Positions 21,561 through 31,707 of a stretch of 64,000 nucleotides of DNA are shown one piece after another (the stretch's first letter is position 1; the number at the start of each line of letters is the position of its first letter). This DNA comes from Cynocephalus volans (lineage: Eukaryota > Chordata > Mammalia > Dermoptera > Cynocephalidae). The notes under the pieces were generated by a model that was not told the origin of the DNA, ran no database searches, and was given only the letters and a program-made list of their open reading frames with translations. The DNA lies in contig NC_084461.1 in NCBI RefSeq assembly GCF_027409185.1, positions 145,125,001 to 145,189,000 of the forward strand, read 5' to 3'. The translations under genes were made by a program, and so were the position numbers.

Positions 21561-24500
21561 TTAGCTCCCTCTTGTGAGTGAGCACATGCAGTATTTCTCT
21601 CTTGTGCCTGGCTTATTTCACTTAACATGATTTTTTCTAAGTTCATCCTTGTTGCTGAGAATTGAAGAATTTCATTCCTTTGTTATGGCAGAGTCATATT
21701 CCATTCCATACCACATTGTCCTTATCCAGTCACCCACCAGTGTACATTTACATTGGTTCCAACTCTTGGCTATTGTAAATAGAGCTGCAATAAACATGGG
21801 AGTGCAAGTATCCCTTGACATGATGATTTTCATTCCTTTGTGTATATACCCAGAAGTGGGACTGCTGGATTGCATGGCAGTTCTATGTGTAATTGAGGAA
21901 ACTCCATACTGTTTTCCATAATAGTTGCACTAATTTATAGTCCCACCAAAAGTGTAGGAGGGTTGCTCTTTCTCTGCATCCTCATCAGCATTTGTTATTC
22001 TCTTTTTGATATTAGCCAGTCTACCTTTTTTTTTTGTCCTTTTTCATGACTGGCACTCAACTGGTGAGTGCACCGGCCAGCCCTATATAGGATCCGAACC
22101 CGCGGCGGGAGCGTCGCAGCGCTCCCAGCGCCGCACTCTACCAAGTGCGCCACGGGCTCAGCCCAATATTAGCCAGTCTAATTGGGGTGAGATGATATCT
22201 CAGTGTGGTTTTGATTTGAATTTCCCTGATGCTGAGTGATGTTGAGCATTTTTTCATGTGTCTGTTGACCATTTGTATGTCTTCCTTTGAGTTTGAGTAA
22301 TACCTATTCAGCTCCTTAGGTCATTTTTTAAACTGGTTTACTTTTTTTCTTTATAGTTGTTTGAGTTCCTTGTGTATTCTGTATATTAATCCCTTGTCAT
22401 ATACATAGTTTGTAGATATTTTCTCCCACTCTGTAGGTTGTCTTTTCACTCTGCTAATTGTTTCTTTTGCCGTGAAAAAATTTTTAGTTTGATATAATCC
22501 CAATTGTTTATTTTTTCTTTTGTTGTCCATGCTTTTGGGGTCTTATTCATAAAGTCTTTGCCCAGTCCTACTTCCTGAAGTGTTTTCCCTATATTTTCTC
22601 TTATGAATTTTAAAGATTCAGGTCTTATATTGAAATCTTTAATCCATTTTTTTGCTATATGGCAAGAGATACAGGTCTAGTTACATTCTTCTACATATGG
22701 ATGTCCAGTTGTCCCAGCACCATGTATTGAAGAGGCTGTCCTTTCCCCAATGTATGTTCTTAGTGTCTTTGTCAAAGATCAGTTGGTTCTAAGTATATGG
22801 GTTGGTTTCTGGGTTCTTTATTCTGCTGCATTGGTCCAAGTGTTGTTTTTATGCCAGCACCATACTGTTGTGGTTACTATAGCTTTGTGTTATAATTTGA
22901 AGTCAGATAGTGTAATGAACCTGGCTTTATTTATTTAATTTTTTTGCTCATGATTGTTTTGGCTGTTAATGGTCTTTTGTTGTTCTATATAAATGTTCTG
23001 ATTATTTTTTCTGTTTCTGTGAAGGATGTCATTGTTATTTTGATGGGGTTTACATTGAATCTGTAGATCACTTTGGGTAGTATGGATATTTTCACAATGT
23101 TAATTCTTCCAATCTAAGAGCATGGTATGTCTTTCCATCCTTTTTTGTTCTCTTTAATTTCTCTCAACAGTGATTTGTAGTTTTCATTGCAGAGATGGTT
23201 CAGTTCACCATCTTGATTAAACTGATTCCTAGGTATTTTATTTTTGGGTAACTATTGTAAATGGCCTTGCTTTCTGGATTTCTTTTTCTGCTAGTTCATT
23301 ATTGGAGTATTAAAATGCTATTGATTTTGGCATGTTTGTTTTGTATCCAGCCAATTTACTGAAATCATTTATCAGCTCTAGGAGTTATTTGATAGAGTCT
23401 TTATATGGTCTTTAGGTTTTTCTATACATAGGATCAAGTCATCTGCAAACAGGGACATTTTGACTTTGTCTATTCCAATCTGGATGCCCTTTATTTCATT
23501 CTCTTGCCTGATTGCTCTGGCTAGCACTTCTAATACTGTGTTAAATAAGATGGTGAGAGTGGGCATCCTTGTCTTGTTCCTGTTCTTAAGGGGAAAGCTT
23601 TCGGCTTTTCCCCATGCAGTATGATATTGGCAGTGGGTTTGTCATATACAGCTTTTATTATTAAGAAATATTTTCTTTCTATACCTAATTTGCTGAGAGT
23701 CATTATCATAAAACAATGTTGAATTTTTTCAAATGCTTTTTCTGCATCTATTAAAATAGTCCTATATATGATTTTTGTCCTTGACTTTGTTTGTGTGGTG
23801 TAACACATTTACTGACTCATGTATGTTGAAGCATCCTTGCATCCCTGGGATGAATCCCACTTGATCATGTTGTATAATTTTTTTTGGTGTGTTTCTGTGT
23901 TCTGTTTGCTAATGTTGTTGAGGATTTTTGTGTGCATGTTCATCAAAGATATTGGCCTATAGTGTCCATTTTTGTTGTATCTTTGATTTTGGTATCAGGG
24001 TGATGCTGGCCTTATAGAATGGGTTTGGGAGAATGTCCTCTGTTTCAATATTTTTCAAATAGTTTGAAGAGAATTGATGTTAATTCCTCTAAAGATTTGG
24101 TAGAATTCATCAGTAAAGGTATCCAGTCCTGGACTTTGTTGGGTGACAACTGATCACTGCTTCAATCTCATTGCTTATTATTGGTCTGTTCAAGTTTTCT
24201 ATTTATTCTTGGTTCAGTCTTGGTAATTCATATGTGTCCAGAAATCTATCCATTTCCTCCAGGTTTTCATATTTATTGGCATATAGTTGTTTATAATAGT
24301 CTGTAATAATTCTTTATATTTCTGTGGTATCAGTTGTAATGTCACTTCTTTCATTTCTGATTTTTGTTATTTGGGTCTTCTCTCTTCTTTTTCTAGTTAA
24401 TCTAGCTAATGGTTTGTCTACTTTGTTGTCTCAAAAAAGCAGCTTTTTGTCTCATTGATTTTCTGAATCATTTTTTTTTTTTTTGGTCTCTACTTCATTT

Positions 24501-25490
24501 AATCTGCTCTGATCTTAATTATTTTTTATCCATCTACCAATTTGGGGATTGGATTGTTCTTGTTTTTCTAGTTCTTAGAGGTTTAACATTATGTTTTTTT
24601 ATTTGAAGTCTTTCTATTCTTTTGATGTAAGCATTTATTGCAGTAAACTTCCCTCTCTGTACTGCTTTTACTGTATTCCACATATTTTGGTGTGATATGT
24701 CTTTATTTTTATAGGTTCAAGAAATATTTGAATTCTTGTTTAATTTCTTCTTGGACCCATATGTCATTCAGGAGCATGTTGTTTAATTTCCATGTGTTTG
24801 TATAGTTTTCAGAATTTTGCTTGTTATTGATTTTTAGTTTTAATCCTTTGTGGTCTGAAAAGATACTTGAAATGATTTCAGTTTTTAAAAATTTGTTGAG
24901 ACTTGATTTGTGACCTAACTTGTGGTCTAATCTGGGGAATGATCCATGCGCTAATGAGAAGAATATATATTTTGTAGTTGTTGATTGAAATGTTCTGTAG
25001 ATATCTGCCAAGTCCAATTGTTCTAATGTGCATTTTAAATCCTTTGTTTCTCTGTTAATTTGTTGCCTAGACCATTTGTCCAGTGTTGGGAGAGGAGTGT
25101 TCTGGTCCCCAACTATTATTTTATTGGGGTCTATCTCTGTCTTCAGATCTAATATTGTTTGCTTTATATATCTGGGTGCTCTGGTATTGGGTGCATAAAT
25201 ATTTATGATTGTTATGTCTTCTTGCTGGATAGATCCCTTTATTATTATATTATGGCCTTCTTTGTCACTTTTTATGGTTTTCAGTTTAATGTCTACTATA
25301 ACTGGTATAAGAATAGCTACTTCTGCTCATTTTTAATCTCTGTTTGTGTGGTATATCTTTTTTCATCCCTTTACTTTTAGTCTGTGTGTGCCTTTATAGA
25401 TGATATGAGTCTTGGGTCTAGCTTTTTAATCTAAACAGTCAGTCTGTGTCCCTTGAGCGGTGAATGTAATCCATTTACCTTTACAGTTGT
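21561..25490 (-). pseudogene. L1 ORF2 remnant (endonuclease, RT, C-terminus)
   Basis: The stop lies at 21561-21563 on the minus strand. Recognisable parts are the C-terminal domain (21672-21875), RT with an intact FADD box and [11 protein letters not shown] (23378-23808), and endonuclease residues around [25 protein letters not shown] and FSDHKGLKL (24709-25017). The Asp of the conserved [13 protein letters not shown] motif is present as LDH. Frameshifts and stops occur throughout, and a SINE lies inside at 22024-22165. The 5' coding end near 25490 is estimated. Confidence 0.88.
22024..22165 (-). mobile_element. tRNA-derived SINE, GC-rich type
   Basis: A 142-bp insertion is bounded by a perfect 15-bp duplication, atattagccagtcta, at 22009-22023 and 22166-22180. 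On the minus strand it begins gggctgagcccgtggcgcac, with an A box-like tggcgcacttgg and a B box-like ggttcggatcc. A second short unit follows (ctggccggtgcactcacc), then a tail of about 11 A. The segment between the boxes is unusually GC-rich and self-complementary (gggagcg against cgctccc). The perfect duplication indicates a recent insertion. Confidence 0.93.
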
Positions 25491-25602
25491 TACTGAAAGG
25501 TATTGTCTTACTTGTGACATTTTATCGCTTTTTGTATGGTTGATTTAAATATCTTTTCTGTCTTCCACTTTTATTGTTTGTCTTCAGTTTCCATTGTTTT
25601 TT

Positions 25603-26728
25603 AAAAAATTTTTGTTTTAAAAATTATTTATTTATTTATTTATTTTGATTGGATCATAATTGTCTATACATATTTTGGGGGTTCAATGTTGACATATGTT
25701 TATCAAATCAATATTACTAGTATGTAAACAATATACATACTAGGGTCTGGTCCCCAGCTCGATGCTGTGGGCCCCCCAGGTGGGGCCCTGAGGTGCTGGT
25801 CTTGTGCCTGGTTGTGGGCAGGGGTGTCTGATCTCTGGCTCAATGCCCTTGGCCCCCTGGATGGGGCCCCAAAGCACTGGTGGTGTGCCTGGGCCAGAAC
25901 TAATTTTTTGTACTTTGCTTACTTCTAAAATGGGGGAACTTCCTGTGGAAGCCAGTACTTGAACTGTGTGTTTGAGCTAAATTGATGCTTTGCTGCTGTT
26001 TCCCTAGGGAAGGCTTTTTGTGCAGCTCAGGGTTTAATGGTTTACCTTATAGATATTTCCAGCTCTCCAGAGACCCAGTGCACCTGGATTGTGTAGAAAC
26101 CCTGATCTAGGCCTGAGTTTTTTCATCAAACTGTACCCCAAGCTATTCCGCATTCCCAGCCAATCTCCTTCAAGTGGTCCTGCACTGATTGGAGGCAGAT
26201 TGGCTTTGCTTGCTGTGTCCCAATATTCTCCCAGTGGACCTGTCTTTCCCACCAACCATGCTCCCAATACTTCCCATGGGATGGGCCCTGTGCTGTTCTC
26301 TTGTGATGACTCACTGGCCTCTGAATGGCTCCCCTTTTTCAGCTGTTCTGGCTCCTTGCTCTTGCATGGGTCCACGGAAACTCTATTAGTGGTTTTGCTG
26401 ACCTGGGGGCCACCAAGGCCCTCTTCTCCACTGCCACCTCCAAGCAACTTCATCTGAAGGGCGCAGCAGTTTCTTCTGCTGGCCCCTGCTCCATGCGCTC
26501 AGCAGCTCCTGCCTTAAAGCGATTGCAGCCTAAAATGCTCTGAGCAGATTTTTCTTTCTCTCATCTTGGTTTCTCCCAACTTCATGAACTCTGTAGGTCC
26601 CTCCTCCTCTTCCCCTGAGCTCCAGAGGCCCCAGTTTAGCTGTTATTACATTTTTATAGTTGTAAATTGTTTGATTTGTGGGAGAGAGTGACACTGGGGA
26701 CCGTCTATTCTGCCATCCTTACTGGAAC
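25603..26728 (-). mobile_element. Composite VNTR retroposon, copy 3, with L1-like 3'UTR
   Basis: A 1126-bp insertion in the full-length L1 is bounded by a 19-bp duplication, tcagtttccattgtttttt, at 25584-25602 and 26729-26747. On the minus strand it begins with aaggatggcagaatagacgg and shares its body with the copies at 4068 and 35959. It has a GC-rich repeated block at about 25745-25900. It ends with sequence resembling L1 3'UTR (about 25645-25730: gatcataattgtctatacat, then atcaaatcaatattactagt) and an (AAAT)n tail. It therefore looks like an L1 5'UTR plus 3'UTR without ORFs. Confidence 0.85.
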
Positions 26729-26849
26729 TCAGTTTCCATTGTTTTTTTGTGGTGATATGGTATATTTTTTCTCTTTCTCATTTGCATATCTGCTTTACCA
26801 GTAGTGTTTGTTCTTTGTTGTGTATTCATGGTGCTAGTTACCATTTTGG

Positions 26850-27850
26850 GGGTTCTAGGTGCAGCACTCCCTTAATGATTTTTTGTAGAACTTGTCATAT
26901 GGTGGTGAACTCTTACAGCTTTTGTTTGTTTGGGAAATACACCCCTTTATTTCTTAAGGATAGCTTTTCTTAGCATAGCATTCTTGGCTGGCACTTTTTT
27001 TCTTTTAGTATTTTGAATATATCATACCATATTCTTCTGGTCTGTAGAGTTTATGTTGAGAAGTCTGCTGTTTAGTCTGATGGGGACTCCTTTACAGATG
27101 ACTTGACACTTCTCTTACTCTTTATAGGATTCTCTCTTTGACTTTGACTTCTGACAGTTTCACTCCAATGTGTCTCATAGAGGACCATTTTGGACTGAAT
27201 ATCTTTGGGCCTCTCATCTCTCAAAGTTTGTATTTCTACCAATACCTGGGACGTTTTCTGCTATTATTTGGTTGAATATATTTTCAGTGCCTTTACCTTT
27301 CTCCTCCCCCTCTGAAACACCCATGATTTGAATGTTTGTACACTTATAGTTGTCTGCTAGCTCTTTTAGATTCCCTTCACTTTTAAAAAAAATATTTTTT
27401 CTTTTTCTTTCTTTCTTTTTTTTTTTTTTTGTCTGTTCGGATTATTTTGAAAAGACTGTCTTCAAGATCAGAAATTCTTTATTCTGCTTGCTCTAACCTG
27501 CTGCTTATGCTCTTAGTTATAGTTTTTATTTCATTGAATGAGTCTGTCAGTTCCAAGAGTTCTGCTTCATTATTTTTTTATGGTGTTTATCTTTTTATAA
27601 ATTTCTTCTTTCATTTCCTGGACTTTGTTTGTTTGTTTGTTTGTTTTTCATTTCATTGTGTTCTCTGAGTCTTCTTGGGTCTGACTGAGTTTCTTTAAGG
27701 TTGTTACTCAGAATTCCATTTCAGACATTTCAGTGTTTCCTGTTCTTTGGGGTTTGATATTTGAGAATTATAGTATTCCTTTAGTCATGTCATATTTTCT
27801 TGTTTTTCATATTTGTAGTATTTCTATGTTAACATCTGGTCATCTGGTAG
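26850..27850 (-). pseudogene. L1 ORF1 remnant
   Basis: Minus-strand ORF1 of the full-length L1, aligned by position and by the RRM and C-terminal words seen in reverse (tttagtattttgaatatatc, gaggaccattttggactgaa). No long open frame survives. It lies just upstream of the composite insertion in the element's own orientation. Confidence 0.7.
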
Positions 27851-28559
27851 AACAGTTGCTTCTCTTACCCTGGAGTTGGCTTTGAGGTGAGAGACTTCCT
27901 CCTGTAGATGTGTTTTATATTGACAATTGAGTAGTGTGGTTTAGTATTGGTTCCAGGTAGATGCAGTAGTGTAGTCTCTGTGTGGGTACTTTGGCCATAT
28001 TCAATGTCAAAGTTGTATGTTAGTGCCTCCATGGCCTAGGCACTGGGGCACTTAGTGGTTCCTTGTTTTGGTTAGTGACACTGTGTTGGGTTCTCGAGGA
28101 TGTGGCTGAAATCTCAAGGTCTTGGGTAAAGTTCCTAAGTGCCTTGTTATGCTTGGATTGGGGTGGTTGATCCTGGAAAGGCTTGTTGGCTCCCCAACTA
28201 GTATCCCATGACCCTGATGGGTGCACTGGAGAATACTGTACCTCCTCAGCTTGAATAGGTGTCCTTGGGTGGGGTTTCTCTTTCCTTGTTCCTACAGGCT
28301 GAGGGTGCTCCTGGGTCCTTGCTTGCCTTGGATGGGGAATAGGTTGGTGGTGGCTGGGAATTTTCTTCTTTATACTATTTAGCTATCCTGGGTTTTTGTA
28401 CTCTCTAGGGTCTCTGCATGAGTCTCTTCCTGGTTTAAAGCAGTCACATGCACTGCACATGCAGCTTATTTTCCCTTTGGGTTGGGTCACTGGGACATGG
28501 GTCTGTAGTGTCTTACCTCTTTCTGGTGGCTCTGCTGATGTCCCTCCTGTGTCAATGCA

Positions 28560-28960
28560 TGGTGGTGGCAGTGAATCCCATGCATGGCCAGTCTGACTGG
28601 TACATTGGTGGCAGTGGTGGTATGTATGGCTGCTGGCTGCGGTGGCCTGGAGTCTCAAACCCAGCCAGACTGGCCACTGCTTCAGCATCAGCAAGGGGTC
28701 CTGCACATGGCAGGTCTGGCTGGTGTGACGGTGGTGAGGATGACTGCATGCACTGGCAGTGGCAGAAGCCACACTGCAGGTGGCGGCAGTAGGAGGTCCC
28801 ATGCCCAGTCTGGCTGCCATACTTGTCAGGGGGGCCTGTGTGCAGCCACGCTGGCTTGTACAGCAGCATGGGTGGAGATCCTGCCCGTAGCTGGTCTGGC
28901 TGGCACAACAGCACTGGTGTTGATAGCTGCTGACAACAGCAGTGACAGGAGCCATGCTGC
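28560..28960 (-). repeat. Degenerate GC-rich repeats in L1 5'UTR
   Basis: Related phrases built on cagtctgactgg, aggtctggctgg, cagtctggctg and tggtctggctgg recur at spacings of roughly 85-120 bases. They are mixed with ggtggcagtggtgg-type words. This resembles the array in the 5'UTR at 2282-2560 and produces spurious ORFs of up to 221 residues. Confidence 0.55.
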
Positions 28961-29146
28961 AGGTTGAAGTGGCAAGAAGCAGGGTGAAACTCATTGTCGG
29001 AAGGCGGATGATGGTCTTGGGGCCCAACGATGTCATCGGCAAGTGCAACAGTGGTAGTGATCGGCCTGTTTTGGTCTTCTTTTATGGGAAGAACACACCC
29101 TGGGTTCCTCTAGTCTGCCATTTTCCCCTGTGTGCCCTGGCAATTT

Positions 29147-29265
29147 CCAAGTCTCTGCTTTCTTTTGGTTCCTTTTTTTTCAATTTCTTAAACAGGTTAA
29201 ATATTCTTTCTTAATTTGCCTTCTGCATTTTTAAATTCAAGTCTTTGCATTCTTCAAAGGTATGC
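29147..29265 (-). mobile_element. Ancient L1M/HAL1 remnant, resumed
   Basis: ccaagtctctgctttctttt continues the sequence interrupted at 21201 and restores one locus across the L1 insertion. It fades by about 29265. Confidence 0.5.
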
Positions 29266-29289
29266 TTTCATTTAAACGTTGACATAATT

Positions 29290-29412
29290 ATGACAGCTTG
29301 CAACTCTAATTATCCCTATTTCCAGAAAAGGAAAACTGAGGCTAGGAAAGCTAAATAATTCACCCAACTCAAAAATTTAATAAGTGACTGAGCTGGGATT
29401 TTAATTCTTATC
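29290..29412 (-). mobile_element. MIR SINE
   Basis: Reverse MIR signature: ccagaaaaggaaaactgagg, then ttcacccaactc and gtgactgagctgggatttta. Confidence 0.75.
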
Positions 29413-29494
29413 TGTTTGACCTCAGAAATGCCATTGGTGTGATTATACTTGATTCTTTCATTCACTATCGAGCAGCTAATATATATACCAGTAG

Positions 29495-29605
29495 ATTTTA
29501 CACTAGACTCTGAGTGTGTTGAGGGTGGGAATAATGCCATATGCAATATTATATCTCAAGAATCTATTACAAAGCATAAATAACTGGAGACACTCAACAT
29601 TTGAA
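29495..29605 (+). mobile_element. L2 3' end
   Basis: ctagactctgagtgtgttga, gggtgggaataatgcc and ctggagacactcaacatttg match the end of L2 in order. Confidence 0.55.
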
Positions 29606-29904
29606 GGGTTACACAGTCAGTCCTTGGCATAAGACCTCGTTACTGAATCTCCTATTACTGCAGATTCAGTAAGTTTTTAGGATCAGTTAATATTTGACTC
29701 ATTAATGTCAAACTGCCTCAGATTTAATAGGGATAATCCTATTCATGGTTATGGAATATTTTTGGTGACTTCATTATATTTAGTTCTATTCCACCACTTT
29801 TATGTGGTGGTTTTGGTTGTGGAAGTCTTTCTATACCTTTGCTTATTTGGAAATTTGTCTTAATTCACTCTCTAATACTAGTCTCTTTTTTCCCTCTAAT
29901 CCAT

Positions 29905-30111
29905 CCTGGATATGACTGCTGCATTGTTCTTTCTAAAGTATAATACTCATTATAAAACTACTTGACTCAAACAACAAAAAATAACCTTTCAGTATTATCT
30001 CTGTATTGCTTATATTACAATGTCCAAATTCTTCCCCGTGGCAATCACACCAGTCTTCAGTATGGTCCCAACCTTCTTTTTCAAGCTTAACTCCCACTAC
30101 CTGCCTGCATA
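29905..30111 (+). mobile_element. L2-type LINE fragment
   Basis: The order ttctttctaaagtataatac, caacaaaaaataacctttca, aatgtccaaattcttccccg, cttcagtatggtcccaacct matches a common L2-class mammalian repeat. It appears to continue at 30400 after a MIR insertion. Confidence 0.55.
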
Positions 30112-30345
30112 ATAACAACAGCTAACACTTATGCATTTTCCATGTGCCTAGCACCATCATAGGAGCTTGACATGTATCATGTCTATCTTTGCAACAAATC
30201 TAGGGATATGTACAATTATCCTTGTTTTATGGATGAGGACACTGAAGCTTAGAGGGCTTAAATAATTTGCACAAATTCACACAGTAAACAATGAAACTAG
30301 AGTTTGAATCTAGACAGACTCACTCCAGAGCTGTTGCTGTGTATC
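30112..30345 (-). mobile_element. MIR SINE, near full length
   Basis: Reverse MIR: acaacagctaacacttatgc, ccatgtgcctagcaccatca, ttttatggatgaggacactg, attcacacagtaaacaatg and a tRNA-like end. It lies inside L2-like sequence. Confidence 0.85.
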
Positions 30346-30399
30346 ACTCACTGCCAGTTGCCTGCAAACACCCAATTCTAAAGCCAAATGGATCATTCA

Positions 30400-30655
30400 T
30401 TGCATCACAGCCCTATTTTTGTTTCTGTCCCTTTCTTCTGCAATACTTCATGAGTTACATGTCAAAATCTACCACAGCTCAGTTTAAATTTCATTTCTTG
30501 TAAATCTTTCCACATTTTTTCACTCCTAAAATACCACATGTGCCTCTCACTGTCATCAAAACATTTTTTCAGTGCTTTTCATCTGTGCCTTTTCTCCCTG
30601 GTTCAGGGATCAGTTTCTGGAGGGTAAATGATATCTTTAGTTCTTCTTCAGCAAC
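30400..30655 (+). mobile_element. L2-type LINE fragment, continuation
   Basis: accacagctcagtttaaatt, gtaaatctttccac, ttcatctgtgccttttctcc and tcagtttctggagggtaaat follow the L2 3' order. Confidence 0.5.
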
Positions 30656-30671
30656 TAGCAGGGGGATTTGA

Positions 30672-30800
30672 ATAACCAGAACTAGGTTTTGATGTTGCTT
30701 TTGCCATTTTGTATGTTGTGATTTTGAGCAAGTTGCTTAATGCTCCTTACCTGTCAAATGAAGATGACATTCTACTTCACTGGGCTGTAATGAAAGAGAA
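30672..30800 (+). mobile_element. MIR SINE fragment
   Basis: tgattttgagcaagttgctt, gctccttacctgtcaaatga and a gggctgtaatgaaag block match MIR in forward orientation. Confidence 0.65.
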
Positions 30801-31620
30801 ATAAGGTCATGTGAGTATATCTGCTGGCAGGTAGGTGGTGTGCACCCAAAGCTATGTTCTGCCCTACTACATTGAGTGCAATTACAGGCCCTGTACTTTT
30901 TCAGTCAAAAATTATTGAAAGAATGAATAAATCTTCATTGGATTTCTCACTGGCAGACTCCACCAGTGTGTCCTGCTATTGTAGTATTTGCACAGGAGTG
31001 TTGCCTCTTCTCCCCTCAAATGAAAATTTCTAGCCTGTGGTACATTTTTCAGGCCACCTTACTTTTACTTAGAGATAGTGGCTCTAATTAGTTCAAGAGA
31101 TAAACTAATCCTTTCTTTTGAATGAGATGTCTAATGTTTCTTTCTCTGAGGACAAGTAAGTCTTAATCTATTTTAATACACAGACTCCTATAAATAATGA
31201 TTTCTTTGTAGGAGTTTCCTGTCAGGTGTAAAATAATTTACTTTGGATATATGGGCTTCTTTTAAAGGACCCTTTAAAGCTGCTGTTCTTCCTGTTCATA
31301 GGACTAACCCTATTTCCATTTTTCCTCTTATCCCCATGAACAAAAGGTATAGAGTTTGCCATTTGGATATCCAGGGAGTTGGAAATAGAATCCTCATTGC
31401 TGAGATCACTTTTAACTTAACAGATGAGAAATGAAAACCTTTTTCATTTGGAGTGACATATAGAATCACCATGATCAGCAGGTCACAGTGGGTTCTGCCA
31501 CAGCTGGATTTGGGAGTATGTCTTCCAATTCTATACTACTGTCTGTCTGCCTTCTGAGCAAGATTCAGAGATATTTTCCTGGAGCTGTCAGCTTTTGAGG
31601 CAAATCTAGAGTTCTACATG

Positions 31621-31707
31621 ATACGAGAGTATTTCAGAAAGCTCGTGGAAAAATAGAATTAAAAAATAATGCAAATTTTCCATGAACTTTTTGAAGTTCC
31701 CTTGTAT
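31621..31707. mobile_element. Mariner-type MITE hairpin
   Basis: An 87-bp element has ~32-bp imperfect inverted ends. The left end reads atacgagagtatttcagaaa, then gctcgtggaaaa. The right end reads ttttccatgaactttttgaa, then gttcccttgtat. The spacer is ~23 bp. TA at each outer end fits a Tc1/mariner target. No coding capacity. Confidence 0.75.

Larger units (their letters stand above)
21213..29135 (-). mobile_element. Full-length decayed L1 with target-site duplication
   Basis: The element is bounded by a perfect 11-bp duplication, cctggcaattt, at 21202-21212 and 29136-29146. On the minus strand it runs from the 5' end near 29130 (gggaaaatggcagactagag) through a GC-rich 5'UTR (about 27850-29130), ORF1 (26850-27850), ORF2 (21561-25490) and a 3'UTR. 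It ends in an (AAT)n-like tail at 21219-21282. It carries two later insertions, a tRNA SINE at 22024-22165 and a composite retroposon at 25603-26728. Without them it is about 6.65 kb, a normal full length. Both ORFs are dead. Confidence 0.93.

Noticed and set aside
28560-28960. CRISPR-like spaced repeats
   Set aside because: Repeat words are degenerate and spacing is irregular. They belong to an L1 5'UTR in a mammalian genome.
28383-29048. 221-residue minus-strand open frame, Cys/Ser/His-rich
   Set aside because: It lies in the GC-rich repeated 5'UTR of the L1 at 21213-29135, has low-complexity composition and no family resemblance, and overlaps other chance frames.
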